A stretch of 7,405 bases of DNA, from assembly GCA_001803565.1 (NCBI GenBank), contig MHDQ01000094.1, positions 1-7,405 on the forward strand. The letters run 5' to 3'. The position numbers and the translations under genes were made by a program. Shown piece by piece: positions 1-6,327 of this stretch. Below the pieces are notes generated by a model, which did not search any database, was not told the DNA's origin, and was given only the letters and a program-made list of their open reading frames with translations. Source of the DNA: Nitrospinae bacterium RIFCSPLOWO2_12_FULL_45_22 (GTDB lineage: Bacteria; 2-12-FULL-45-22). Numbering within the stretch: the first letter of the stretch is position 1; every line of letters begins with the position of its first letter.

Positions 1-12
1 ACTAACCGTTCA

Positions 13-36
13 GTATGTGAACATATGTTCACATAC
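13..36. repeat. 24-bp perfect palindrome
   Basis: Each half reads GTATGTGAACAT and the second half is its exact reverse complement. The core has the form TGTGA-N8-TCACA. This resembles a CRP/FNR-type dyad, but the usual CRP spacing is N6, so it is not a match to that site. It could be a dimeric regulator operator, a cruciform, or the end of a repeat like the ones elsewhere in the window. It lies about 250 bp before the first gene. The symmetry is directly visible; any function is inference. Confidence 0.6.
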
Positions 37-63
37 CCACGTTCCGCTGTCAGCAAGACTTAT

Positions 64-135
64 CGTAAGGCGTTAGGGTCAGGCGTTAGTAGAAATTTTT
101 CTTACCCCTTGCCCTCTTACGTCTGACGGCTTACG
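64..135. repeat. Inverted array of degenerate 7-bp words (CGTNAGG)
   Basis: The left arm (64-90) runs as units cgtaagg, cgttagg, gtcagg (one base short) and cgttagt. The right arm (115-135) runs as tcttacg, tctgacg and gcttacg, in exact period 7. Reverse-complemented, the right arm reads CGTAAGC, CGTCAGA, CGTAAGA, which is the same word as the left arm. The two arms could pair as an imperfect hairpin around a loop containing a T run (95-99). The layout resembles the heptanucleotide short tandemly repeated repetitive (STRR) sequences known from cyanobacteria, but here it is arranged as facing arms. Confidence 0.65.
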
Positions 136-270
136 ATTGCTTTTAACTGAAGGCTGGAGGTTTATGGTAGTAGGTGAACACTACGCATGAATTGATTAGG
201 GTGTGGCTATTCTCAGAAATCCATTAACAAGGGTTATGAATTAATGGGGGTAGGAAAATTTTTGGTTAGA

Positions 271-280
271 AAGGAAGGGG
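271..280 (+). promoter_or_regulatory. Ribosome binding site deciding the lipoprotein start
   Basis: A purine-rich AAGGAAGGGG lies 5 bases before the ATG at 286 and supports that start over the ATG at 244, which has no comparable site and would add 14 residues before the signal peptide. Bases 262-275 are identical to 1366-1379, the leader of the next gene. Confidence 0.75.
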
Positions 281-285
281 TGCAT

Positions 286-1254
286 ATGAGAAGAAGAAAC
301 GTGTTGTTGGTGTTGGTAATCCCGATCCTATTCTGGGGTTGTAGTTCTGGTAAAGGGCCTGAGGCTGGCAAGACCGGCCCAACCACCCCCCCTGGCTGGG
401 CAGCCGTCTCTGCCTCTTTAGGCTATGAAGACTATATCTATGATATAGCCATTGTTGAAGCTCCTAATAATATCTGGGCGGTCGGGACTTATGGTAAGAT
501 ATTCCATTATAATGGTAAAGAGTGGCAATCGGTCCCTAGCCCGACAAAGCTCCATTTATTCGGCTTAGCCTTTCCCCGACCTGATGAGGGCTGGGCAGTA
601 GGGGCAGATAAGATCATCCCTGATCACCAATCTGTTATCCTCCGTTTCGATGGTCAGAAATGGCAAGAATTCCCTAACCCCGGTACAGATACCCTTCTTA
701 GTGTATTCTTTCCCCAGCCCGACGCTGGTTGGGCAGTAGGGGCCAGCAGCAACATCCTCCACTATAATGGCCAGGCCTGGGAAAAGGTAGAACCGCCTGT
801 CCATTGCTACCTCTCTGGCGTTTCTTTTGCCTCACCCCAGGAGGGGTGGGCAGTTGGTAATAATGGCGTTATCTTACATTATACTGCTGATAAGGGCTGG
901 CAAGTCTACCCCTCTCCTACCAAAGTCAATCTCTACTCGGTACAGCTTATCAGTCCGGATAATGGCTGGATAGTGGGTGCTGGCGGTACTATCCTCCACT
1001 ATAATGGCCAGAAATGGCAACCCTTAGCCAGCCCGACGGAGATGGTGCTTTCTAAAGTCTCTTTCCGGAGCCCTAATGAAGGCTTTGCTGCTGGTGCTGC
1101 TGGTACTTTATTAAGATATGATGGTAAAGAGTGGAAACTAGTAGAAAGTCCTGGCCGGGATTGGTTTTATGTCGTGGCAGCCATGAACCCTGAGGGAATA
1201 TGGGTAGCAGGACGGAACAGAAACTTTTTCTATAAGAAAGACCGAGGGGATTAA
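286..1254 (+). CDS. Lipoprotein with seven-bladed beta-propeller (Ycf48/BNR-like repeats)
   Basis: The predicted protein has 322 residues from the ATG at 286. A basic n-region (MRRRN) and hydrophobic core lead to LFWGC, with Cys19 as the likely lipidated residue. The lipobox is imperfect (F at -3). A Gly/Pro/Thr-rich linker (about 20-38) follows. The rest is seven repeats of about 39-40 residues, each ending in a GWAVG-like turn followed by ILHYNG-x-x-W and SPT. The signature Trp/Phe sits at 64, 103, 149, 188, 228, 267 and 306; the 46-residue step to 149 reflects a small insertion. Seven repeats predict a closed propeller exposed in the periplasm or on a membrane surface. Related Ycf48-like proteins occur beside RND/MMPL exporters in Gram-negative bacteria, as here. 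The role is probably binding or scaffolding for the exporter system; no catalytic residues are recognisable. Fold and lipoprotein status are fairly sure, function is not. Confidence 0.82.
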   Translation: MRRRNVLLVLVIPILFWGCSSGKGPEAGKTGPTTPPGWAAVSASLGYEDYIYDIAIVEAPNNIWAVGTYGKIFHYNGKEWQSVPSPTKLHLFGLAFPRPDEGWAVGADKIIPDHQSVILRFDGQKWQEFPNPGTDTLLSVFFPQPDAGWAVGASSNILHYNGQAWEKVEPPVHCYLSGVSFASPQEGWAVGNNGVILHYTADKGWQVYPSPTKVNLYSVQLISPDNGWIVGAGGTILHYNGQKWQPLASPTEMVLSKVSFRSPNEGFAAGAAGTLLRYDGKEWKLVESPGRDWFYVVAAMNPEGIWVAGRNRNFFYKKDRGD

Positions 1255-1263
1255 TGACTGTTC

Positions 1264-1326
1264 CCAGGGGTCAGGGGCCAGGGATCGGCTCGGTTGACCG
1301 CCGAGCCCTGATCCCTGATTCCCTGG
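1264..1326. repeat. Inverted array of degenerate 7-bp words (YCAGGGR), GC-rich hairpin
   Basis: The left arm has units ccagggg, tcagggg and ccaggga (1264-1284), then ggctcgg (1287-1293). The right arm has ccgagcc (1301-1307), then the words tgatccc and tgattcc and a final ctgg. The inner 7 bp pair perfectly around a 7-base loop, and the outer words pair with mismatches. It starts 9 bases after the lipoprotein stop codon and could weaken read-through or stabilise the upstream mRNA end. It lacks a downstream T run, so it is not a standard intrinsic terminator. Confidence 0.7.
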
Positions 1327-1373
1327 TTATTTAAGGGTATCTACGAGAATCTGAGTCCTTAACGCTTGGTTAG

Positions 1374-1380
1374 AAAGGAG
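1374..1380 (+). promoter_or_regulatory. Ribosome binding site of the exporter gene
   Basis: AAAGGAG is placed 8 bases before the ATG at 1389, a near-ideal Shine-Dalgarno. It sits in a 14-base leader (1366-1379, TTGGTTAGAAAGGA) identical to the leader of the lipoprotein gene. Confidence 0.8.
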
Positions 1381-1388
1381 AATGTCTT

Positions 1389-3740
1389 ATGGTTGATATT
1401 TTTGCCAGGTTTATCATCAAGTTCCGCTGGCCCATATGCATTATCGTCTTGCTGATCACTGCCTTCCTCACCTATGAAGCTACCCGGATAAGCCTGCCGG
1501 AGGAGCTGGCCAATATTGCCCCGAAGGGGCACCCTAATGTCCAGTTGACCGGTTTTTTGAACGAGGTTTTTGGTGTAGGGACTCTGGTAGAGATTGGGGT
1601 AGAGGTAAAAGAGGGGACCATATTCAACAAAGAGACTATCGGCAAGATGCACCGGATAGGGGAAAAGATCTATGATATGCGGGGTGTTATCCGGGGTCAG
1701 GTAGTCTCTATTGCCAGCCATAGTGGGGTGAAGAACCTCAGGACTTATACTGATGACATGGGGCTCTCGGTACTGGATAGCCAGAGCTTCCGGGACCTGG
1801 CCAAACGGGTCATTACCGAGCCCGACTTCATGCCGGTATACCGCCAGACTATCCTCAATAATGAGGCTATCTATGGCAAGCTGGTCTCCTGGGATCAGAA
1901 GTCCGCAGTGATCATGGGCCGGTTCTGGGACGAGTCGGAGTTTAAATATATCTTTCAGACCCTCCGGAAAATCCTTAAGGAAGAAGAAGATGCTAATCAT
2001 AAATTTTATCTGGCCGGCCGGGTGATAGAGATGGGCTATCTCCATCTCTATATGAAGCGGATCATGATCCTCTTTGGCGTGGCCACGCTTGCTATTATAT
2101 TGATGCTCTGGGTAGCCTTTGGCACCTGGCGGGGTATCTTTATGCCCATGTGGGCGGCCTTTGTAGCAGTATCCTGGGGCTTTGGCTCAGAGCATTTCCT
2201 GGGCTGGAAGATGGATATCATGACCATTATTATCCCCTTTATGATCATGGCTATGGAGGTGAGCCATTGTGTGCAGATACTGAACCGGTTCTATGAAGAG
2301 TATGAGAAGTGGGGGGATAATAAGAAGGCGGCAGAGGAAACCCTGGCCCACCTGGTTATTCCTGGGGCAGCCTCTATTGTCACTGATGGTGCCGGGTTTG
2401 CTACCATGTTCCTGATCCCCTTTAAGTTGCTGCAGCAGATGGCTGCCTCAGCGACCTATGGCGTGATCCGGATCTTTTTTACCACTACTATCTTTATCCA
2501 TGCCTTTATCGCTATCCTGCCCGCCCCAACAGAGAGAGAGATGGCTAAGATCCGGCGCCGGAATAAGATCATGTATGCTATTCTGGGCAAGGTAGGTTCT
2601 ATTACCTATGGCCCGGGCCGGCTGGCAATAATAGCGGGTGCGGTGGTTCTGTTGGTCATAGCAACTATAGGCTTAAGCAAGGTAGAGGTAGGGGATATGC
2701 AGGAAGGCTCGCCCCTGTTCTGGGCCGACTCGGAATATAACCAGGCCGAGGCACTGATCAATAATAACTTCTTTGGCGTCAATCCCTATGTGATTCATAT
2801 TAAGGGTGGCAAGGCCAGTGCCCTGGCTGATCCCCAACTGGTGCGGGATGTGCATAACCTGAAGAACCATCTGGAAGACCGGCCAGATGTGCGGGGGAGT
2901 AGCGCCTATACCGAAGTCCTTAAAGGGATAAATATGGCCTTCCATGATAATGACCCCCGCTGGTACGTCCTACCCAATGATTATACTACTGCCTGGCAAT
3001 TTATGGATATCTTCCGTACTGGTGGTGGCCCGGACGATAGCAAGGCATTTTTTGAGATTGATTATAGCGAGGGTATGCTAAACCTATATGTAAAGGATCA
3101 CCGTGGCAGGACTATTCGTGATATCATCCAGGATACAGACCAGTACCTGAAGGAGAACCAGCAGTCCAAATATGAGCTCCGGCAAGCCGGGGGCCTGATC
3201 GGGATATTTGCCGGTATCATGGACGAGATAAAGAAGGGGCAGATAGATTCCCTCTGGCAGATCTCTATAGTCGTATTCATCTTTTGCTTGATTACTTACC
3301 GTTCTGCCACAGCCGGTGTGATAATTATGATAACCCTGGGGCTGGGAACCATTATAACCTTTGCTACCATGGGTTTTCAGGAGATCGGCCTATTTATCTA
3401 TACCGTACCGGTAGCCTCTTTGGGTATGGGCTTAGGGGTAGACTATTCCCTTTATGTAGTCAGCCGGCTAAAAGAGGAGTATGCGGCTGGTAGGCAAGGT
3501 GAAGAGGCATATCGCCAGACCCTTATGCATTCTGGCACCGCGGTATTTTTTACGGCTCTAGCCATGACTATCGGTGTAAGTACCCTTCTTTTATCCGATA
3601 TAAGATTCCAGGCCATTTTGGGTGGTATGCTCACGGTCGTATTCCTAGCTAATATGCTAGGGGCTATACTGCTGGTACCGGCCCTGCTGGCCCAATTAAA
3701 TCCCAAATTCCTTACCAGCCAAAAGGGCCTGAATATTTGA
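1389..3740 (+). CDS. RND-superfamily exporter (MMPL/COG1033 type)
   Basis: This 783-residue inner-membrane protein has the duplicated RND layout. TM1 (about 14-29) is followed by a large periplasmic domain (about 30-220) and a bundle of five helices (about 222-380). Then come TM7 (about 411-430), a second periplasmic domain (to about 617) and a last bundle (about 619-775). The second half carries the family motif GLGVDYSLYVVSR with Asp685 in the helix expected to carry the proton relay. The equivalent first-half segment reads MAMEVSHCVQ, with Glu290 and no DY pair; Asp333 lies in the following helix. Such exporters use the proton gradient to move lipids or other hydrophobic cargo outward. The length is normal for the family and no frameshift is seen. 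The propeller lipoprotein upstream and the LolA-like gene in the window fit a lipid or lipoprotein trafficking role. The cargo cannot be read from the sequence. Confidence 0.9.
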   Translation: MVDIFARFIIKFRWPICIIVLLITAFLTYEATRISLPEELANIAPKGHPNVQLTGFLNEVFGVGTLVEIGVEVKEGTIFNKETIGKMHRIGEKIYDMRGVIRGQVVSIASHSGVKNLRTYTDDMGLSVLDSQSFRDLAKRVITEPDFMPVYRQTILNNEAIYGKLVSWDQKSAVIMGRFWDESEFKYIFQTLRKILKEEEDANHKFYLAGRVIEMGYLHLYMKRIMILFGVATLAIILMLWVAFGTWRGIFMPMWAAFVAVSWGFGSEHFLGWKMDIMTIIIPFMIMAMEVSHCVQILNRFYEEYEKWGDNKKAAEETLAHLVIPGAASIVTDGAGFATMFLIPFKLLQQMAASATYGVIRIFFTTTIFIHAFIAILPAPTEREMAKIRRRNKIMYAILGKVGSITYGPGRLAIIAGAVVLLVIATIGLSKVEVGDMQEGSPLFWADSEYNQAEALINNNFFGVNPYVIHIKGGKASALADPQLVRDVHNLKNHLEDRPDVRGSSAYTEVLKGINMAFHDNDPRWYVLPNDYTTAWQFMDIFRTGGGPDDSKAFFEIDYSEGMLNLYVKDHRGRTIRDIIQDTDQYLKENQQSKYELRQAGGLIGIFAGIMDEIKKGQIDSLWQISIVVFIFCLITYRSATAGVIIMITLGLGTIITFATMGFQEIGLFIYTVPVASLGMGLGVDYSLYVVSRLKEEYAAGRQGEEAYRQTLMHSGTAVFFTALAMTIGVSTLLLSDIRFQAILGGMLTVVFLANMLGAILLVPALLAQLNPKFLTSQKGLNI

Positions 3741-3742
3741 AA

Positions 3743-3880
3743 GGTAATTAGGTCATTGGGTCATTAGGTTACCTAATAACACGAAAACACGAAAGGTACG
3801 AAAGCCACGTTTTAGCTTCGTGCAATTCGTGTTCTTTCGTGTTGCCTAATAACCCAATAACCCAGTGACCTAATGACCCA
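3743..3880. repeat. Nested inverted array of two 8-bp words
   Basis: The outer left arm (3743-3774) is four octamers: ggtaatta, ggtcattg, ggtcatta, ggttacct. The outer right arm (3845-3876) is four octamers: cctaataa, cccaataa, cccagtga, cctaatga, then ccca. Nested inside are ACACGAAA words (3779-3786, 3787-3794, then tacgaaa) facing their complements as TTCGTG words (3817-3822, 3826-3831, 3836-3841). The whole can fold into one long imperfect hairpin with a loop near 3804-3815. It begins 3 bases after the exporter stop codon and runs into the next reading frame. The inner word recurs at 7291-7325. No protein coding is implied. Confidence 0.8.
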
Positions 3881-3890
3881 AATTGCCTTT

Positions 3891-4793
3891 ATGGTGACAA
3901 AGGCTATACTGGAGTTGCTCCGGGAAGAGGTGGTTCTATTTGATGGCGCTATGGGCACCATGCTAATAGAGCGCGGCTTAAAAGCGGGAGAATGTCCTGA
4001 GGCCTGGAATCTGCTTCACCCCCCAATCATAGAAGATATCCATCGGGCTTATTATGCCGCTGGTAGTCAGGTAGTCCTCACCAATACCTTTGGCGCTAAT
4101 AGATTGAAGCTCTCCGCCTACGGCATGGCAGGGAGGTTGGAAGAGATTAATAGTAAAGCGGTAGAGCTGGCCTTAGCTGCCCGACCGGCCGAAGAGAGGG
4201 AGTGCTATGTAGCAGGCGATATCGGGCCTACCGGAAAGTTCTTAAAACCTTTAGGACCCCATGAGTTCCTGGAATTTAAGGAAGCATTTGCTGAGCAGGC
4301 CCGGTGTTTGGCACAAGCCGGTGTAGACTTCATCTGCATCGAGACCATGTTTGACCCCGGAGAGGCCCGGGCGGCCTTGCAAGGGGCCTTAGAAGCTACA
4401 TCCCTCCCCATAATCATTACTATGACCTTTGATAAGACCCCTCGTGGGTTCTTTACTTCCATGGGCTTAGGGGCTGCTGAAGCGGCAAAATTACTGGAAG
4501 AGCATGGCGCTGGGGCTATAGGGGCCAATTGTGGCACTGGCCCCGCTGAGATGCTTGAATTAATAAAGATATTGCGGAAGGTCACGCAACTACCATTAAT
4601 TGCCAAGCCCAACGCCGGAAAGCCTATTATTAAACAGGGTAAAGCCTTTTATACTGAGGATACCCAATCCTTTGCTCGTTATATACAGGAACTGGTGCCG
4701 GCAGGTGTTAATGGGGTAGGGGGCTGTTGTGGTACTGACCCATCTTATATCCGGGCTATCGCCAAATTATTGCACAAAGAATGTGGGGCATGA
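3891..4793 (+). CDS. Stand-alone homocysteine S-methyltransferase domain protein
   Basis: The 300-residue product is a zinc-dependent methyltransferase module that would move a methyl group to homocysteine to give methionine. It begins with the family segment VVLFDGAMGTML, followed by TNTFGANRLKL. The zinc-binding cysteines are Cys214 in GANCGTGP and the pair Cys279-Cys280 in GGCCGT; this arrangement matches BHMT and the N-terminal domain of cobalamin-dependent methionine synthase MetH. There is no pterin-binding, cobalamin-binding or activation domain, so the methyl donor must come from a separate protein, for example a corrinoid protein encoded elsewhere, or a betaine-type donor. The start is uncertain: an in-frame ATG at 3873 would add six residues, but it lies inside the last octamer of the repeat array and lacks a Shine-Dalgarno. 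The ATG at 3891 also lacks a clear one. The domain is probably cytoplasmic. No SAM riboswitch is visible. Confidence 0.85.
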   Translation: MVTKAILELLREEVVLFDGAMGTMLIERGLKAGECPEAWNLLHPPIIEDIHRAYYAAGSQVVLTNTFGANRLKLSAYGMAGRLEEINSKAVELALAARPAEERECYVAGDIGPTGKFLKPLGPHEFLEFKEAFAEQARCLAQAGVDFICIETMFDPGEARAALQGALEATSLPIIITMTFDKTPRGFFTSMGLGAAEAAKLLEEHGAGAIGANCGTGPAEMLELIKILRKVTQLPLIAKPNAGKPIIKQGKAFYTEDTQSFARYIQELVPAGVNGVGGCCGTDPSYIRAIAKLLHKECGA

Positions 4794-4794
4794 C

Positions 4795-6159
4795 CTATTT
4801 TTGGGGTTTTAATATCAACTTTAGCTTCTCCTGGTAAAGATTAATAAAAAGTTCTTTATTCCCTTTCCTATTAGCACCAGCCCTGATATACAACTCTTTA
4901 ATCTCCTCTCTCTTCGCCCTGCCCTCTAACCAGCGGGCAATATCCAGTTCGAGGGTATGCGAATTTTGCCTTTCCAGGGCTAGTTTCAAGTCAGATAGCC
5001 TATCTTTAGCCAAATCCAACCCTAATTTAGGCGGCTCTTTGGTCGGGACATAATAGAGGTGTAGAGTGCTATTCCCCAGAGAACCGTCAGTGGCCTTAGC
5101 CGTTGCCTGGATGATATTAAACCCTAAAGCCACTGGCACTGTGGCCATAAAGGTGCCGTCAGGGCTTAAAAGGATGCGTTGGGCCGCTTTAGCCAGGGTG
5201 ACGTTTTTTACCTCAACTGTTTCGAGGTGGAAAAATTTGGTTTCCGCTAATCTAGTTATTATCTCATCCGGCCTTTTTACCGGGGTATAGAGACCACCGG
5301 TAGTATCAGCCATCCCTTGAACAGTAGCAGGGTCGGAAAGGGCCTCTCCCCCAATAGCGAAAGTATTGATCCTTATCCCTTTTGATTGGGCCTTACGGGC
5401 AGATGCCAGGGCGTATTCCTTATCCCCCGGCTCCGTCACATTGGCGCTGCCAAAGGGAAACGAAGGAACCCCATCAGTCAAAAAGATTATCACCTTATGG
5501 GCCTCCTTTTTGCCATTGGTCAACGCCCCTACCGCCATTTCTACCCCTTCTCCCATATTGGTACCACCATAGGGCTCCCGGTTATTATAGATATCAGTAA
5601 GTATCTCATCAACCTTTCCATAGTCATTAGTTAATGGGTATTCCAAAAAGGCATCGGGTGTACCGGGGACACTGCTGCGGCCATCAGCGGCCAGATCACC
5701 ATTGAAAGTAACCAGGCTTATCTGGGTAGTATCAGGGTTCAAGAGCCGGAGCAAGTCTCTAGCGGCTAATACCTCGGCTGCCAGGATAGAATCGTCCGGA
5801 TCTGTATTCATGAGTTTAACGGGCTTTTTGCCGAAAAAGCTTAGCCGCGAGAAGCCGATATCAACAAGCTCTCCCTCGATCCCATCATTATCCAGGTCTA
5901 TCCCGCAAGGCCATAATGTACTGCCAGAGGTGTCCAACACCAGCACAACATCGTATTGGCTGTCCTTCGCTTGTTGATAAGAGGCCTTACCACTAACGGT
6001 AGCCAGTCCCTCGGTTGGGTATGGGAAATAGGAATTATCCAGTGGGAAACTGAAGCCCACCTCTGGGGCAAGCCCCGCTCCATACGGGGCTTGATGGGCC
6101 GCAAAACTATTCCCCCATCCGAGAATAATAAGGAGAATACAAACAAAGATACCGCTCAT
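4795..6159 (-). CDS. Secreted von Willebrand factor A domain protein
   Basis: The 454-residue product begins with a hydrophobic stretch (about 4-20) ending near SFAA, read as a signal peptide, although its n-region (MSGIFVC) has no Lys or Arg. An in-frame TAG three codons upstream excludes a longer form. The VWA domain (about 69-305) keeps a complete MIDAS metal site: Asp76, Ser78 and Ser80 in DTSGS, Thr200 in GGTNMGEG and Asp229 in FLTDG. Between the first MIDAS motif and the next helix is an insertion with DLDNDG (Asp88, Asp90, Asp92), which looks like a calcium-binding loop, followed by TDPDDSILAAEV. I have seen this insertion style in other bacterial VWA proteins. Then come a beta-rich segment (about 310-372) and a Lys/Glu-rich helical tail (about 380-454). 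It probably binds a protein or surface ligand through the metal site outside the inner membrane. The partner is unknown, and its link to the neighbouring genes is unproven. Confidence 0.85.
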   Translation of the reverse strand: MSGIFVCILLIILGWGNSFAAHQAPYGAGLAPEVGFSFPLDNSYFPYPTEGLATVSGKASYQQAKDSQYDVVLVLDTSGSTLWPCGIDLDNDGIEGELVDIGFSRLSFFGKKPVKLMNTDPDDSILAAEVLAARDLLRLLNPDTTQISLVTFNGDLAADGRSSVPGTPDAFLEYPLTNDYGKVDEILTDIYNNREPYGGTNMGEGVEMAVGALTNGKKEAHKVIIFLTDGVPSFPFGSANVTEPGDKEYALASARKAQSKGIRINTFAIGGEALSDPATVQGMADTTGGLYTPVKRPDEIITRLAETKFFHLETVEVKNVTLAKAAQRILLSPDGTFMATVPVALGFNIIQATAKATDGSLGNSTLHLYYVPTKEPPKLGLDLAKDRLSDLKLALERQNSHTLELDIARWLEGRAKREEIKELYIRAGANRKGNKELFINLYQEKLKLILKPQK

Positions 6160-6162
6160 GTC

Positions 6163-6174
6163 GAACTATAGTTC
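6163..6174. repeat. 12-bp palindrome between ribosome site and VWA start
   Basis: GAACTATAGTTC is a perfect palindrome just upstream of the VWA start codon on the minus strand, overlapping the only Shine-Dalgarno candidate (AGGGAA, 6177 down to 6172, 12 bases before the ATG). It could be an operator half-overlapping the ribosome site, or chance. Confidence 0.4.
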
Positions 6175-6210
6175 CCTATAATTACCTGGTTGCCACGGAA
6201 AAATGGGATG

Positions 6211-6286
6211 TCGAGCAAGCTCGATCACTACATACGTGATAAAGACCGACTTGTTATATCAATATGTAGTGACAAAGCTTGCTTTG
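6211..6286. repeat. Compound inverted repeat with hairpin tips
   Basis: Two arms, 6225-6241 (tcactacatacgtgata) and 6257-6272 (tatcaatatgtagtga), pair at about 15 positions around a 15-base loop. Each arm is flanked outside by its own small hairpin, tcgagc-aa-gctcga (6211-6224) and caaagc-tt-gctttg (6273-6286). The flanks also match each other partly in inverted orientation through a shared AGCAAGCT core. The layout resembles a small non-autonomous repeat element or a folded RNA end. It fills the gap between the LolA-like and VWA genes. Confidence 0.6.
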
Positions 6287-6300
6287 TAAAGATTTTTTTC

Positions 6301-6327
6301 CCTGGGAACTACCTAACGTTTCCCAGG
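6301..6327. repeat. Hairpin overlapping the stop codon of the LolA-like gene
   Basis: cctgggaa (6301-6308) pairs perfectly with ttcccagg (6320-6327), an 8-bp stem with an 11-base loop that contains the TAG stop codon (minus strand, 6311-6309). In the gene's direction it is followed by an A run, not a T run, so it is not an intrinsic terminator. It might protect the 3' end of the mRNA. Confidence 0.45.

Noticed and set aside
13-36. CRP or FNR operator
   Set aside because: The half-sites TGTGA/TCACA are 8 rather than 6 bases apart and the site is about 250 bp from the nearest gene start; kept only as a palindrome.
164-190. Eight-codon reading frame (MVVGEHYA) after a GGAGG site
   Set aside because: The spacing to the ATG is only 3 bases and the peptide has no leader-like run of one amino acid; too short to support.
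1359-2045. 228-codon open frame on the minus strand
   Set aside because: It lies inside the exporter gene, shows no family motif, and the plus-strand frame has clear membrane segments and a strong ribosome site.
3743-3880. CRISPR array
   Set aside because: Units are 8 bp, contiguous and degenerate, with no spacers; no cas gene is present.
3741-3890. SAM or cobalamin riboswitch before the methyltransferase gene
   Set aside because: The leader consists almost entirely of the repeat array and shows no conserved riboswitch core.
6273-6299. Short hairpin followed by a T run, like an intrinsic terminator on the plus strand
   Set aside because: Both flanking genes are read on the minus strand, the stem is only 6 bp with a 2-base loop, and the T run starts several bases after it.
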